Source: Mesorhizobium xinjiangense (GTDB taxonomy: Bacteria > Pseudomonadota > Alphaproteobacteria > Rhizobiales > Rhizobiaceae). Taken from it: 64,000 bases of DNA. Shown piece after piece: positions 27,776 through 40,853 of the stretch; within the stretch, counting starts at the first letter, position 1, and the number at the start of each line of letters is the position of its first letter. Under the pieces are notes generated by a model that saw only the letters and a program-made list of their open reading frames with translations, was not told the origin of the DNA and made no database searches. The stretch is from the NCBI RefSeq assembly GCF_009749525.1, contig NZ_WOAC01000014.1:81122-145121 (forward strand), in the 5' to 3' direction. Position numbers and translations under genes: made by a program.

Positions 27776-28996
27776 ATGAGACGCGTCGTCGTCACCGGAC
27801 TGGGTATCGTGTCCTCGATCGGCAACAATGCCGATGAAGTCGAGGCTTCGCTGCGCGAAGCCAAATCCGGCATCACTTTCTCCGAGGAATTCGCCGAACA
27901 CGGCTTCCGCTGCCAGGTCTGGGGCGCGCCGACGCTCGACCCGGCCGAGCATGTCGACCGGCGCGCGCTGCGCTTTCTGTCGAAGGGAGGCGCCTGGAAC
28001 CACATCGCCATGGAGCAGGCGATCGCCGATGCCGGCCTCGAGCAGAGCGACGTCACCAACGAACGCACCGGCATCATCATGGGTTCGGGCGGCCCGTCCA
28101 CCCGCACCATCGTGGAAGCCGCCGAAACGACCATCAAGAACAAGAGCCCCAAGCGCATCGGGCCGTTCGCTGTGCCCAAGGCCATGTCCTCGACCGCATC
28201 GGCGACGCTCGCCACCTGGTTCAAGATCCATGGCGTCAACTATTCCATCTCGTCGGCCTGCTCGACGTCGGCGCACTGCATCGGCAATGCGGCGGAGATG
28301 ATCCAGTGGGGCAAGCAGGACATGGTCTTTGCCGGCGGCCATGAGGATCTCGACTGGACGATGTCGAACCTGTTCGACGCCATGGGCGCCATGTCGTCCA
28401 AGTACAACGACCGGGCGAGCGTGGCTTCGCGCGCCTATGACGTCGACCGTGACGGGTTCGTGATCGCCGGCGGCGCCGGCGTTCTGGTGCTCGAGGAACT
28501 GGAGCACGCCAAGGCACGCGGCGCCAAGATCTATGCCGAGATCACCGGCTACGGCGCGACATCGGATGGTTTCGACATGGTGCAGCCTTCGGGCGAAGGC
28601 GCGGTGCGCTGCATGCGCCAGGCGCTCTCCAACGTCGAGGGCAAGGTCGACTACGTCAACACGCACGGCACGTCGACGCCCGTCGGCGATTCGCGCGAAA
28701 TTGCCGCGATCCGTGAAGTCTTCGGCGAGGACATGCCGCATATCGCCTCGACCAAATCGCTCACCGGCCACTCGCTGGGCGGTGCCGGGGTGCAGGAATC
28801 GATCTACTCGATCCTGATGATGCAGGCTGGCTTCATCGGTGAAAGCGCTCATATCGAGAAGCTGGACCCCGAATTCGAAGGCGCCCCGATCGTGCGCCAG
28901 CGCATCGACGATGCGAAGATCGACACGGTCCTGTCGAACTCCTTCGGCTTTGGCGGTACCAACGCCACGCTCGTCTTCCAGAGATATTCTGCCTAG
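27776..28996 (+). CDS. fabB: 3-oxoacyl-[ACP] synthase I
   Basis: 406 residues. The nucleophile Cys lies in [14 protein letters not shown], and the two catalytic His residues lie in [11 protein letters not shown] and [12 protein letters not shown]. FabB elongates the cis-3-decenoyl product of FabA. The start is preceded by CCAAGGAGAG. It is 49 bp from fabA and 11 bp from fabI. Confidence 0.97.
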   Translation: MRRVVVTGLGIVSSIGNNADEVEASLREAKSGITFSEEFAEHGFRCQVWGAPTLDPAEHVDRRALRFLSKGGAWNHIAMEQAIADAGLEQSDVTNERTGIIMGSGGPSTRTIVEAAETTIKNKSPKRIGPFAVPKAMSSTASATLATWFKIHGVNYSISSACSTSAHCIGNAAEMIQWGKQDMVFAGGHEDLDWTMSNLFDAMGAMSSKYNDRASVASRAYDVDRDGFVIAGGAGVLVLEELEHAKARGAKIYAEITGYGATSDGFDMVQPSGEGAVRCMRQALSNVEGKVDYVNTHGTSTPVGDSREIAAIREVFGEDMPHIASTKSLTGHSLGGAGVQESIYSILMMQAGFIGESAHIEKLDPEFEGAPIVRQRIDDAKIDTVLSNSFGFGGTNATLVFQRYSA

Positions 28997-29007
28997 GAAC
29001 CCCGGCC

Positions 29008-29814
29008 ATGACAGCGATTATGCAGGGCAAGCGCGGCCTGGTTATGGGTGTCGCCAACGACCATTCTATTGCCTGGGGGATCGCCAAGGCGCTTGCCGGG
29101 CACGGCGCCGACCTTGCCTTCACCTATCAGGGCGAGGCATTCGGCCGGCGCGTCAAGCCGCTTGCCGACAAGGTCGGCGCGAAGCTGATCCTGCCGTGTG
29201 ACGTCGAGGATGGCGCATCGATCGATTCGGTCTTCGAAACGCTCGGCAACGAGTGGGGCGGCCTCGATTTCATCGTTCACGCAATCGGCTTTTCCGACAA
29301 GAACGAGCTCAAGGGCCTTTATGCCGACACGACGCGCGACAATTTCGTGCGCACGATGGTCATCTCCTGCTTCTCGTTCACGGAAGTGGCGCGCCGGGCG
29401 GCCGCAATGATGGGCGAGGGTTCGTCCATGCTCACCCTCACCTATGCCGGCTCGGAACGCATCATGCCGAACTACAACGTCATGGGTGTCGCCAAGGCCG
29501 CGCTCGAAGCGAGCGTGCGCTATCTCGCCTATGATTTCGGTCCGCGCGGCATTCGCGTCAACGCCATCTCTGCCGGGCCTGTGCGCACGCTTGCCGGTTC
29601 GGGCGTGGCTGATGCCCGCCATATGTTCGCCTACCAGAGCCGCAACGCGCCGCTCCGGCGCACGGTCAATATCGACGAGGTCGGCAATTCGGCCTTCTAC
29701 CTCCTGTCGGACCTGTCGTCAGGCGTCACCGGCGAGATCCACTATGTCGATTCGGGCTACCACATCACCTTGATGCCGACGCTGGATGAGCTGAAGAGCT
29801 GGGAACGCGGCTAG
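29008..29814 (+). CDS. fabI: Enoyl-[ACP] reductase (NADH) FabI
   Basis: 268 residues of the FabI short-chain dehydrogenase group: the cofactor motif GVANDHSIAWGIAKALAGHG and the catalytic Tyr/Lys region MPNYNVMGVAKAALEASVRY. The C-terminal substrate loop follows. It carries out the last step of each fatty acid elongation round and is the target of triclosan. It is the last gene of the fabA-fabB-fabI operon, and a large palindromic repeat begins at its stop codon. Confidence 0.96.
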   Translation: MTAIMQGKRGLVMGVANDHSIAWGIAKALAGHGADLAFTYQGEAFGRRVKPLADKVGAKLILPCDVEDGASIDSVFETLGNEWGGLDFIVHAIGFSDKNELKGLYADTTRDNFVRTMVISCFSFTEVARRAAAMMGEGSSMLTLTYAGSERIMPNYNVMGVAKAALEASVRYLAYDFGPRGIRVNAISAGPVRTLAGSGVADARHMFAYQSRNAPLRRTVNIDEVGNSAFYLLSDLSSGVTGEIHYVDSGYHITLMPTLDELKSWERG

Positions 29815-30030
29815 CGCGCGTTCGCTTCAAACGGAAACGTTTGAAGCAAAGATATGCGCGCCAGATCAATATGTTGGAACATGTACCTTTCGCTCAAACG
29901 ATTCCGTTTGAGCGGGACATGTTCTAAAGCAATTCCAGGAGAAGTGGGAACCGGTTCTCCGTCCGGAATTGCGTCGAAATCAAATGGTTAGATCGGCATC
30001 CGATCCCGTGAAACGGTGCGCCGATCTAAC
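29812..30030. repeat. Mosaic palindromic intergenic repeat, copy A (full length)
   Basis: About 219 bp made of consecutive dyads: CTTCAAAC...GTTTGAAG at the left, CGCTCAAACG...CGTTTGAGCG in the middle, an AAGCAATTCC...GGAATTGCGT segment, and GATCGG...CCGATC at the right. An inverted full copy lies at 63700-63918; partial copies lie at 34150, 49671 and 56196. It starts at the fabI stop and could serve as a transcription end. It resembles the palindromic intergenic elements of rhizobia; the named family was not checked. Confidence 0.8.
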
Positions 30031-30051
30031 TGCCGCGCGTCCCGCGCGTGT

Positions 30052-31065
30052 TCAGCGGCGCGCCCACAGAACCTTGAAACGCTCGTTGCGTGCCGTTTCA
30101 CCGTGGCTGCCGAAGGCCGCCTCCAGCATCCTTTCATAGGGCAGCGGATTGTTGGCGACCATGAAGAGCCTGCCGCGCGGCTTGAGCGCGGCCGAGGCCG
30201 CGCGGATCATGCCTTGCCCGATCACCGGATCGGCCGCCCGCCCCTGATGAAAGGGCGGGTTCATGACAACAAGATCGTATTGCCGGGTGACGGGTTCGTG
30301 CAGCAGGTCGCGCCAGAACAGTCCGAGCGGCACATCGCCGGCAAGCGGCGCCAGATTGCGCCCGGCCGCCTGCAGCGCGGCATGGTCGGCCTCATAGAGG
30401 TCGAGCGCGTCGATTGCCTCGCCACGACGCAGCACTTCTGCCGAAAGATACCCCCAGCCGGCGCCGAAATCGGCCACGCGCCCGAAAATAGCGTCCGGCA
30501 GATGCCGGGCCAGCAGCTCGGAGGCGGGATCGATACGGTCGTGCGAAAACATGCCGGGCGCGGTCTCGAACCGGCCGTCGACGCGGTCCCGCGGCCCGGG
30601 CTGCAGCCTGTCGACGGCGCCAGGGTCGTTGTTGCGGAACCAGAAGGCGATGCCATGATGCTTGGACAGATGGTCCTCCAGCGGCACGATGCGGGCGGTC
30701 CGCTTGCGCAGACTGTCCGCGCCATCCTTCTTGCTGCCGGCCACAACGACGAGGCCGCCGGGCGCCACCCGTCGCACGGCCTCAGCCAGCCAGGCTTCGT
30801 TCTGCCCGCGATGGCGGCCAGCCAGCACCAGCGCCATGTCATAGGCCTCACCCTCGGCGTCGGGCGCCACCGAATAGCCGCGCTGCTCCATTCCCAAGTA
30901 AGCCGGCCGAAAACCCTGGACGGCCTGCAGCGCATCGCAAAAGCCGGAGGGCGGGCGCAGATTTTCCGGCGCACCGATAAAAAGCACGCGCGTATCCGCG
31001 CCCGGCATGGCGAGAATTTCGGCCTCGAATGGATAGAAAAGGGTCTTCTGGGTGTCGTCGGTCAC
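30052..31065 (-). CDS. Class I SAM-dependent methyltransferase, RsmC-like (16S rRNA G1207)
   Basis: About 337 residues with the RsmC two-domain layout. The N-terminal inactive methyltransferase-like half begins DDTQKTLFYPFEAE. The C-terminal catalytic half has the SAM motif VADFGAGWGYLSAEVL and the amino-methylase motif VVMNPPFHQG. RsmC-type enzymes methylate the 2-amino group of guanine in 16S rRNA; RlmG is the close alternative. The GTG at 31065 aligns with the family start, but the frame also has an ATG at 31107. It is flanked by repeat copy A, and no partner genes are apparent. Confidence 0.82.
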   Translation of the reverse strand: MTDDTQKTLFYPFEAEILAMPGADTRVLFIGAPENLRPPSGFCDALQAVQGFRPAYLGMEQRGYSVAPDAEGEAYDMALVLAGRHRGQNEAWLAEAVRRVAPGGLVVVAGSKKDGADSLRKRTARIVPLEDHLSKHHGIAFWFRNNDPGAVDRLQPGPRDRVDGRFETAPGMFSHDRIDPASELLARHLPDAIFGRVADFGAGWGYLSAEVLRRGEAIDALDLYEADHAALQAAGRNLAPLAGDVPLGLFWRDLLHEPVTRQYDLVVMNPPFHQGRAADPVIGQGMIRAASAALKPRGRLFMVANNPLPYERMLEAAFGSHGETARNERFKVLWARR

Positions 31066-31299
31066 GGGCTTCGAACCATATTTGTACCAACGGGACGGGC
31101 CCGTCATTCAGACTTGGCCAGCGTAACGAAATAAGGCCGGAATCCAATCCGTGATGCTGCTCCCTGACACTCACGGTCCGAAGTGGCTCCCAGAAAACCT
31201 TCGCTCCGGCTTTCGGGATGACGCCAAGGGGCGCGGAACGGAAAACGGGCGCGCCCAAAGGCGCGCCCGCCGGCTCCGTCCCAGCCCTTTCGTCGGAGA

Positions 31300-33453
31300 T
31301 CAGGCCTCGGCGTCTTCTTCCGCCTCTTCCTTCTTCTTCTTGGCGTCGATCTCCTTGCCCGTCTCCTGGTCGACGACCTTCATCGACAGGCGAACCTTGC
31401 CGCGCTCGTCAAAGCCCATCAGCTTGACGAAAACCTTGTCGCCTTCCTTGACCACGTCGGTGGTCTTGGCGACGCGTTCCGGCGCCAGCTGCGAGATGTG
31501 CACAAGACCGTCGCGCGGGCCGAAGAAATTGACGAATGCGCCGAAATCGGCGGTCTTGACGACCGTGCCTTCATAGATCTCGCCGACTTCCGGCTCGGCC
31601 ACGATGGTGTGGATCCACTTCTTCGCCGCCTCGATCTCCTTGGCGTTGGAAGAGGCGATCTTCACCGTACCGTCGTCGTCGATGTTGACCTTGGCACCGG
31701 TCTTCTCGACGATCTCGCGGATGACCTTGCCGCCCGAGCCGATAACGTCGCGGATCTTGTCGGTCGGGATCTGCATGACCTCGATGCGCGGCGCGAACTC
31801 GCCAAGCTCGGAGCGGCTCTCGGTGATCGCCTTGGCCATTTCGCCGAGGATATGCTCCCGGCCGTCCTTGGCCTGGTCGAGGGCGACCTTCATGATCTCC
31901 TCGGTGATGCCAGCGATCTTGATGTCCATCTGCAGCGAGGTCACGCCGTCGGACGTGCCGGCGACCTTGAAGTCCATGTCGCCGAGATGATCCTCGTCAC
32001 CGAGAATGTCGGAGAGCACCGCGAAGCGCTCGTCCTCCTTGATCAGTCCCATGGCAATGCCGGCCACCGGACGGGCCAGCGGAACGCCGGCATCCATAAG
32101 TGCCAGCGAGGTGCCGCAGACGGTCGCCATGGAGGACGAACCGTTGGATTCGGTGATCTCGGAGACGACGCGCAGCGTATAGGGAAACTGCTCGACGCCC
32201 GGCAGGATGGGATGGATGGCGCGCCAGGCGAGCTTGCCGTGGCCGATCTCGCGGCGGCCGGGCGAACCCATGCGGCCCGTCTCGCCGACGGAGTAGGGCG
32301 GGAAGTTGTAGTGGAGCAGGAAACGCTCCTTGTAGGTGCCGGTCAGAGCGTCGATGAACTGCTCGTCCTCTCCCGTGCCGAGCGTCGCGACGGCGATCGC
32401 CTGGGTCTCACCACGGGTGAACACGGCCGAACCGTGCGTGCGCGGCAGGACACCGACCTCCGACACGATCGGCCGAACGGTCTTGAGATCGCGTCCGTCG
32501 ATGCGCGCGCCGGTGTCGAGGATGTTCCAGCGCACGATCTTGGCCTGGAGATCCTTGAACACGGTGCCAACCTGCTCGGCCGTCCATGCGGTCTCCTCGG
32601 CATCCTCCGGCAGCAACGCCTCCTTGGCCTTGGCCTTGGCGGCGTCGACGGCGGCGTAGCGCTCCTGCTTGTCGGTGAACTTGTAGGCGGCGCGCAGGTC
32701 GTCCTCGATCAGCCCGAGCATCTCCTTCTCGAGCGCCGAGAGGTCTTCCGTCGAATGCTCGCGCGGCTCCTTGGCCGCCACTTCGGCCAGCTTGATGATG
32801 GCGTCGATGACCGGCTGGAAGCTCTTGTGGCCGAACATGACCGCGCCGAGCATGACGTCCTCGGCCAGTTCGTGGGCTTCCGATTCCACCATCAGGACCG
32901 CATCGGCCGTACCGGCGACGATGAGGTCGAGCTTGGATTCCGGCATCTCGTCGATATGCGGATTGAGCACATACTCGCCATTGATGTAGCCGACACGGGC
33001 GCCGCCGATCGGGCCCATGAAGGGCACGCCGGAAAGCGTCAGCGCGGCGGAAGCAGCGACCATGGCGACAACGTCCGGGTCATTTTCCAGATCGTGCTGC
33101 AGGACGGTCAGAACCACCTGCGTGTCGTTCTTGTAGCCGTCTGCGAAGAGCGGGCGGATCGGCCGGTCGATCAGGCGCGACGTCAGTGTTTCCTTCTCGC
33201 TAGGACGGCCCTCGCGCTTGAAGAAGCCGCCCGGAATCTTGCCGGCGGCAAACGTCTTTTCCTGATAATTGACGGTGAGCGGGAAGAAATCGAAGCCGGG
33301 CTTCGGTTCCTTGGCCGAGACGACCGTGGCGAGAACGACGGTTTCGCCATAGGTGGCAAGCACGGCGCCGTCGGCCTGACGTGCGATCTTGCCGGTTTCC
33401 AGGATGAGCGGACGCCCGCCCCATTCGATTTCGACTTTGTGGTGATTGAACAT
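31300..33453 (-). CDS. pnp: Polyribonucleotide nucleotidyltransferase (PNPase)
   Basis: 717 residues. Two RNase PH domains flank a helical domain; the first starts [20 protein letters not shown] and the second has [19 protein letters not shown] with GEGQ-like catalytic loops. A KH domain ([20 protein letters not shown]) and an S1 domain ([20 protein letters not shown]) follow, then a Lys/Glu-rich tail. It degrades RNA 3' to 5' with phosphate. The ATG at 33453 has AAGGACA upstream; the frame extends to 33543. It follows rpsO, the classical order. Confidence 0.97.
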   Translation of the reverse strand: MFNHHKVEIEWGGRPLILETGKIARQADGAVLATYGETVVLATVVSAKEPKPGFDFFPLTVNYQEKTFAAGKIPGGFFKREGRPSEKETLTSRLIDRPIRPLFADGYKNDTQVVLTVLQHDLENDPDVVAMVAASAALTLSGVPFMGPIGGARVGYINGEYVLNPHIDEMPESKLDLIVAGTADAVLMVESEAHELAEDVMLGAVMFGHKSFQPVIDAIIKLAEVAAKEPREHSTEDLSALEKEMLGLIEDDLRAAYKFTDKQERYAAVDAAKAKAKEALLPEDAEETAWTAEQVGTVFKDLQAKIVRWNILDTGARIDGRDLKTVRPIVSEVGVLPRTHGSAVFTRGETQAIAVATLGTGEDEQFIDALTGTYKERFLLHYNFPPYSVGETGRMGSPGRREIGHGKLAWRAIHPILPGVEQFPYTLRVVSEITESNGSSSMATVCGTSLALMDAGVPLARPVAGIAMGLIKEDERFAVLSDILGDEDHLGDMDFKVAGTSDGVTSLQMDIKIAGITEEIMKVALDQAKDGREHILGEMAKAITESRSELGEFAPRIEVMQIPTDKIRDVIGSGGKVIREIVEKTGAKVNIDDDGTVKIASSNAKEIEAAKKWIHTIVAEPEVGEIYEGTVVKTADFGAFVNFFGPRDGLVHISQLAPERVAKTTDVVKEGDKVFVKLMGFDERGKVRLSMKVVDQETGKEIDAKKKKEEAEEDAEA

Positions 33454-33693
33454 GTCTTGTCCTTCATATGGCGAAGGCGGCCGCGCCTTTCGTGGCGGCG
33501 GCGAACCTTCGGACAGGCTTCGTTGCGGACGAGCCACGGGCAAGACAGCGGGAAGTCCTCTTCAAGTCCGCGCCGTTGGCGCCGGGCTTCCTGCAATCCT
33601 GCCCCATGACCGGTCCATGGTCGGTTTCCCATCCTGCCTTTCACAGATGGAAACCGGTTCGGGCCGTGCGTTGCACAGGCCCTGATATCCGAA

Positions 33694-33720
33694 CGGCGGA
33701 CCCCTTGTCGGGATCCGCCG
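33694..33720 (-). terminator. Hairpin between rpsO and pnp
   Basis: An 11-bp stem (33694-33704 with 33710-33720, one G-U pair, 5-base loop) starts 9 bp after the rpsO stop. It lacks a T-run on the minus strand, so it may be a weak terminator or the RNase III-type processing stem known between rpsO and pnp in other bacteria. About 240 bp of further spacer without a gene separates it from pnp. Confidence 0.55.
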
Positions 33721-33729
33721 GTCAGACAA

Positions 33730-33999
33730 TCAGCGACGCAGACCGAGCTTCTTGATCAGCGTCTGGTAGCGCGCGACATCCTTCCTCTTGAGATAGTCGA
33801 GGAGGCTGCGGCGCTGCGAGACCAGCTTGAGCAGGCCACGGCGGGAATGGTTGTCCTTGGCGTGGTCCTTGAAGTGTTCGGTCAGGTTCGTAATGCGCTC
33901 CGTCAGAATCGCCACCTGGACCTCCGGCGAACCGGTGTCACCCTTGACGGTGGCATATTCGTTCAGCAATTCCTGCTTGCGCTCGGCAGTGATCGACAT
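33730..33999 (-). CDS. rpsO: 30S ribosomal protein S15
   Basis: 89 residues, full length. Family blocks are [40 protein letters not shown] and [13 protein letters not shown]15 binds the central domain of 16S rRNA early in 30S assembly, and in many bacteria it represses its own mRNA. Located upstream of pnp as usual. Confidence 0.98.
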   Translation of the reverse strand: MSITAERKQELLNEYATVKGDTGSPEVQVAILTERITNLTEHFKDHAKDNHSRRGLLKLVSQRRSLLDYLKRKDVARYQTLIKKLGLRR

Positions 34000-34106
34000 C
34001 GTGGTTTCCTTTCTGTTCTATTTTCAGGAAATGGAGACGCCCACGGCCGGGATGTCGTCCAGCGGGGGCCACTCATGCAAAACGCCTATAGCGCGATGCT
34101 GCGGCG

Positions 34107-34136
34107 CATATAGTGGAAAATGCCGGCGATTGCCAG
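34107..34136 (-). promoter_or_regulatory. Possible rpsO promoter
   Basis: On the minus strand CTGGCA (34136-34131) and TATATG (34112-34107) are separated by 18 bp, about 110 bp upstream of rpsO. The -10 is good and the -35 is fair. The rest of the 34000-34328 spacer holds repeat copy B and no gene. Confidence 0.35.
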
Positions 34137-34149
34137 AAATAAATGCCAT

Positions 34150-34275
34150 GGCGCGCATTCGTTTCAAACGGAAACGTTTGAAGCAAAGATATGCGCGCCA
34201 GATCAATATGCTGGAACATGTACCTTTCGCTCAAACGATTCCGTTTGAGCGAAAGGTACATGTTCAAGCGCGTTC
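34150..34275. repeat. Mosaic palindromic intergenic repeat, copy B (partial)
   Basis: The first 120 or so bases of the element at 29812 recur with few changes: the TTTCAAACGGAAACGTTTGAA dyad shortened by its edge bases, ATGCGCGCCAGATCAATATG, and a second, extended dyad in which ACCTTTCGCTCAAACG is mirrored by CGTTTGAGCGAAAGGT. The right-hand GATCGG dyad of the full copies is absent. It sits between truB and rpsO. Confidence 0.8.
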
Positions 34276-34328
34276 GCAAAGGAAGATCGAGCAATTCGTA
34301 TGGCCTTGTACTGCCAGAACAACTCTGC

Positions 34329-35312
34329 TTACCCGGTAAACACCCGCTTCGGCTTGAACATCCCGCCCTCGACGGCGCCGATGGCGACCAGCCGGCCGCG
34401 CAAGGTGGCGCAAGCCTCGTCGGCCTCGGCGGGCGCATCGCGGCCGCGAAGAATGACGGGATTGCCCAGGCGCACGCGGTTGGCCGCATCGTCGCTCAAG
34501 GCCACCTGAGGAAGACAGTCGAGTGCGGCCACGGTTTCCACCAGCAGCGCATCGAGCGCGGCGAAGCGGCCGGCGTCCGCTCCCAGATCGGGCTTCGGCG
34601 CAGTTTCACCATCTGCCGGCTTTGGCGGCAGTGGCGGCGCGACGGCCTCCAGTTGCTCCAGCGTCACGAAATCCTCGCTCGTAAACGGCTCGACCTCGAG
34701 GCGGCGCAGGTCCGATATGTGGCCGAAACAGCCGATGTCGCGGCCCATGTCGCGCGCCAGGCTGCGCACATAGGTGCCCTTGCCGCATTCGATCTCGAAA
34801 ACGGCATGGGTCTCGTCAGGACATTCAATGAGTTCGAGCCGGCCGATCTCGACCTCGCGGGCAGGGATCTCCAGCGCCTCGCCTTCGCGCGCCAGGTCAT
34901 AAGCGCGTTCTCCGCCGATCTTGATCGCCGAGAATTGCGGCGGGGTCTGCATGATGAGGCCGGTATATTTCGGCAACAGCGCGCGGATCGCCTCGGCGCT
35001 CGGGCGTTCTGCGGAGGTTCGGGTCACCTCGCCTTCCAGATCGTCAGTCGAGCGCTCCTCGCCCCAGCCGACGGTGAAGCGATAGACCTTGGCGCCGTCC
35101 ATGACATAGGGCACGGTCTTCGTCGCCTCGCCGAGCGCGATCGGCAGCATGCCGGAGGCCAGCGGATCGAGCGTGCCGGCATGGCCGGCCTTGTCCGCCT
35201 TGAACAGCCATTTGATCTTGGACACGGCCTCCGTCGAGCCCATGCCGACGGGCTTGTCGAGCACCACCCAGCCGGATACGGGCCGGCCCTTCTTCTTGCC
35301 GCGCCGCGCCAT
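34329..35312 (-). CDS. truB: tRNA pseudouridine(55) synthase TruB
   Basis: About 327 residues. The catalytic Asp is in [20 protein letters not shown]; the motif [15 protein letters not shown] and the C-terminal [10 protein letters not shown] region match TruB. It makes pseudouridine 55 in the T loop of tRNAs. The ATG at 35312 overlaps the rbfA stop by one base (TGATG), so the pair is coupled. Confidence 0.96.
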   Translation of the reverse strand: MARRGKKKGRPVSGWVVLDKPVGMGSTEAVSKIKWLFKADKAGHAGTLDPLASGMLPIALGEATKTVPYVMDGAKVYRFTVGWGEERSTDDLEGEVTRTSAERPSAEAIRALLPKYTGLIMQTPPQFSAIKIGGERAYDLAREGEALEIPAREVEIGRLELIECPDETHAVFEIECGKGTYVRSLARDMGRDIGCFGHISDLRRLEVEPFTSEDFVTLEQLEAVAPPLPPKPADGETAPKPDLGADAGRFAALDALLVETVAALDCLPQVALSDDAANRVRLGNPVILRGRDAPAEADEACATLRGRLVAIGAVEGGMFKPKRVFTG

Positions 35313-35710
35313 CACTCACCATCCTCTTCGTCATGGCCCAGATCCCGTGCCACCTCGGGCGAGCGCAGGATGTCATCGATCTTCGACATGTTGTCGAAGC
35401 TGGTATCGAGGCGGAACCGGAACTCGGGCATGTATTTGAACTGGCGCAACGCGGTCGAGACGCGTCCGCGAATAAATTTCGCATTGCGCGCCAGTGCCTT
35501 GATGACCGCCTGGTCGTCGGCCGCGCCGAGCGGAGAGATGAAGGCTGTGGCAATCTTGAGATCGGGCGACATGCGCACTTCGGATATGGAAAGCACCGTG
35601 GTCTCGAGCAGATCGTCGCGCACCTCTCCGCGCTGCAGAACGTCGGAGAGGGCGTGGCGCACCTGTTCGCCGACGCGAAGCTGGCGCTGGGAAGGACCGG
35701 AGGAAGTCAT
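35312..35710 (-). CDS. rbfA: 30S ribosome-binding factor A
   Basis: About 132 residues of the RbfA KH-like fold: [27 protein letters not shown]-type strands and PELRFRLDTS-like [17 protein letters not shown] at the C-terminal end. It is needed for 16S 5' end maturation and cold growth. The ATG at 35710 gives the normal length; an upstream start at 35746 adds 12 residues. It lies between infB and truB as is usual. Confidence 0.95.
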   Translation of the reverse strand: MTSSGPSQRQLRVGEQVRHALSDVLQRGEVRDDLLETTVLSISEVRMSPDLKIATAFISPLGAADDQAVIKALARNAKFIRGRVSTALRQFKYMPEFRFRLDTSFDNMSKIDDILRSPEVARDLGHDEEDGE

Positions 35711-35796
35711 ATGTGGTCTCTTGGTACCGGGTTTCGCCGGAGCCAAGGCGACCCCGGTTCATCTATTCAATCTAAAATTCCGGAGCACGGCATCCC

Positions 35797-35920
35797 GTCC
35801 TCGTGGTTCGGCAGGCTCACAAGAGGGCTACTGCCGACGCCAACGTGGCCATTGTTGCGGGGCCGGCCTCGAACCCGCGCCTTCACCCTCATCCTGAGCC
35901 TGTCGAAGGGCGAGGGTGAA
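35797..35920. repeat. Intergenic inverted repeat between infB and rbfA
   Basis: Two inverted, similar arms: one near 35800-35823 (CCTCGTGGTTCGGCAGGCTC) and one at 35882-35920 (CTGAGCCTGTCGAAGGGCGA). The second arm is itself a hairpin, TTCACCCTC paired with GAGGGTGAA. Sequences of this CCTGTCGAA type are common short intergenic repeats in alphaproteobacteria. It fills the otherwise gene-free 230-bp gap inside the translation operon. Confidence 0.55.
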
Positions 35921-35942
35921 CGCACGGAGCCGATTGCAGCCG

Positions 35943-38518
<2,576 letters not shown>

Positions 38519-38522
<4 letters not shown>

Positions 38523-39169
38523 TCCGTATCCTTTAAGGCGCCGTCTCTATCGGCGAAACCCGTAACCGCCCTGCGGTCGTCCGGGGATCCGCCCCGGTAA
38601 CGGTCAAGCGCCACCATACGCTTGAGCACCGCCTTGCCCGCGTCTCCGCCGAGCACGGCAGCATGTATCACATTTGTGCCCCCCAATGCCAAACCCAATT
38701 CCGATTCGGAAAAGAGTCCGTAGCCGGGAATATCGGGGCCTCCGGCATGAACCGTTGCGCGCCGCGCCTGGGCGATCTTGCGAATACCGTCGGAGGACGC
38801 CTCATGCGCATGCAATACGGCAATGGCCTTGCCGCTGCGCACCGCGCTTTCGACCTTGGCCGCACCCAATGCCACGAGGCCGGCCTTGCGGGCAAGCCCC
38901 AGCGTGCCGAGCGTCGCGGCAACCATCAAGGCATCGACACGCATGCCGAGCTCCGGATCGACCTTCACATCCGCCTTGAAAGCGCGGCGGAACAGATTCT
39001 TGCGTGCCGCCTCGTCGACATGGGCGCGCGCCGCGCTAACCCAGCAGCCGCGCCCCGGGAGCTTTCGCTTGAGATCCGGAACGACCGACATGTCGGGTCC
39101 CACGACGAAACGGATCAAGCCATCCGGCTCGCCCGTCCGGCGTGTCACGATGCATGTTCGTTCGGCCAT
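38519..39169 (-). CDS. YlxR-type RNA-binding protein (DUF448) with L7Ae-like domain
   Basis: 216 residues. The N-terminal YlxR fold has [20 protein letters not shown] and [20 protein letters not shown], the family's RNA-binding signature. The C-terminal part ([20 protein letters not shown] ... [12 protein letters not shown]) is like the L7Ae/L30e family. It is conserved between nusA and infB in alphaproteobacteria. The ATG at 39169 is preferred to a TTG at 39178. Its stop overlaps the infB start (ATGA). Confidence 0.9.
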
Positions 39170-39208
39170 TCCGTCCAATCGAAACTCCGCTTGCGCCCAC
39201 CATGACGA

Positions 39209-40807
39209 TCAGGCGTCTGCCTGCGCGGCTTCTTCTTCCGCCTCGACGGGAGCCAGATCTTCTTCGGTGATCCAGCCCATCTTCATACGCGAGGCGAGAA
39301 CCATCTGCTCGGCATCGGCACGACTGATGCCAAAAGCGTCAAGCACTCCGGGAAAGAACTTGGTCTCGCCGTCCTTGCGTTCCTTCCATCCGACGAGATC
39401 GTCGATTGCGTAGCCGGCGAAATCCTCCAGCGTTTTCACGTCGTCTTCGCCAAGGGCGACCAACATCGCAGTGGTGATGCCCGGGATGTCACGCAGTTCG
39501 TCGGAAACACCCAACTCCTTGCGCTTGGCGTCGTGCTCTGCCTCGATGCGCTCGAGATATTCGCGCGCACGCTGCTGGACCTCGCTCGCCACGTCCTCGT
39601 CGAAGCCGTCGATCGAGGCGATCTCGTCCAGTTCGACGTAAGCCACTTCCTCGACCGAGGTGAAGCCTTCGGATGCAAGGACCTGGCCAACCATCTCGTC
39701 GACGTTGAGGGCCTCCATGAAGAGATTCGAACGTTCGACGAACTCCTTCTGACGCCGCTCGCTCTCTTCCTGCTCGGTGAGAATGTCGATGTCCCAGCCG
39801 GTGAGCTGCGAGGCCAGCCGCACATTCTGGCCGCGCCGGCCGATCGCCAGCGAAAGCTGATCGTCGGGCACCACGACCTCGATGCGCTCGGCCTCCTCGT
39901 CGAGAACGACCTTGGCCACCTCGGCCGGCTGCAGCGCATTGACGATGAAGGCGGCGGCATCTTCCGACCAGGGAATGATGTCGATCTTCTCGCCCTGCAG
40001 CTCGCCCACGACCGCCTGGACGCGGCTGCCGCGCATGCCCACGCAGGCGCCGACCGGATCGATCGAGCTGTCGCGCGAAATCACTGCGATCTTGGCGCGC
40101 GAACCGGGATCGCGAGCAACCGACTTGATCTCGATAATGCCGTCATAGATCTCCGGCACTTCCATGGTGAACAGCTTCGCCATGAACTGCGGATGGGTGC
40201 GCGACAAAAAGATCTGCGGGCCGCGCTGCTCGCGCCGCACGTCATAGACATAGGCGCGCACGCGATCGCCATATTTGAAATTCTCGCGCGGGATCAACTC
40301 GTCACGGCGGATGATGGCCTCGCCACGGCCGAGATCGACGATCACATTGCCGTATTCGACGCGCTTGACCGAGCCGTTGACGATCTCGCCGATGCGGTCC
40401 TTGTACTCGTCATACTGCCGGTCGCGCTCGGCCTCGCGCACCTTCTGCACGATGACCTGCTTGGCCGACTGGGCGGCGATGCGGCCGAAATCCATCGGCG
40501 GCAGCTGCTCGGCGATGAAATCGCCGACCTGGGCGTCGGGATTGCGGTGGCGGGCCTCATCGAGCAAGACCTCGCGCATCGGCTCCTCGACGGCTTCGAC
40601 GACTTCCATCAAGCGCTGCAGCTTCATCTCACCCGTCTGCGAGTTGATGTCGGCGCGGATGTTGGTTTCCTGGCCGTAGCGCGAGCGGGCCGCCTTCTGG
40701 ATCGCGTCGGCCATGGCGGACAGGACGATCTGCTTGTCGATCGACTTTTCCCGCGCCACCGCATCTGCGATCTGCAGAAGCTCCAGACGGTTTGCACTGA
40801 CTGCCAT
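39209..40807 (-). CDS. nusA: Transcription termination/antitermination protein NusA
   Basis: 532 residues: N-terminal RNA polymerase-binding domain (NRLELLQIADAVAREKSIDK), S1 domain (VNGSVKRVEYGNVIVDLGRG), two KH domains (DPVGACVGMRGSRVQAVVGE, LAIGRRGQNVRLASQLTGWD) and C-terminal helix-hairpin repeats. It modulates pausing, termination and rRNA antitermination. The ATG at 40807 has GGGAG 7 bases upstream. It is cotranscribed with rimP. Confidence 0.97.
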   Translation of the reverse strand: MAVSANRLELLQIADAVAREKSIDKQIVLSAMADAIQKAARSRYGQETNIRADINSQTGEMKLQRLMEVVEAVEEPMREVLLDEARHRNPDAQVGDFIAEQLPPMDFGRIAAQSAKQVIVQKVREAERDRQYDEYKDRIGEIVNGSVKRVEYGNVIVDLGRGEAIIRRDELIPRENFKYGDRVRAYVYDVRREQRGPQIFLSRTHPQFMAKLFTMEVPEIYDGIIEIKSVARDPGSRAKIAVISRDSSIDPVGACVGMRGSRVQAVVGELQGEKIDIIPWSEDAAAFIVNALQPAEVAKVVLDEEAERIEVVVPDDQLSLAIGRRGQNVRLASQLTGWDIDILTEQEESERRQKEFVERSNLFMEALNVDEMVGQVLASEGFTSVEEVAYVELDEIASIDGFDEDVASEVQQRAREYLERIEAEHDAKRKELGVSDELRDIPGITTAMLVALGEDDVKTLEDFAGYAIDDLVGWKERKDGETKFFPGVLDAFGISRADAEQMVLASRMKMGWITEEDLAPVEAEEEAAQADA

Positions 40808-40853
40808 TATGGTCTCCCTTGCATCGGTCCGCATGCTCGCGCGGACCGCGAAA

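Noticed and set aside
31498..33609. A plus-strand open frame of 703 codons opposite pnp
   Set aside because: Antisense to PNPase, whose domains are complete.
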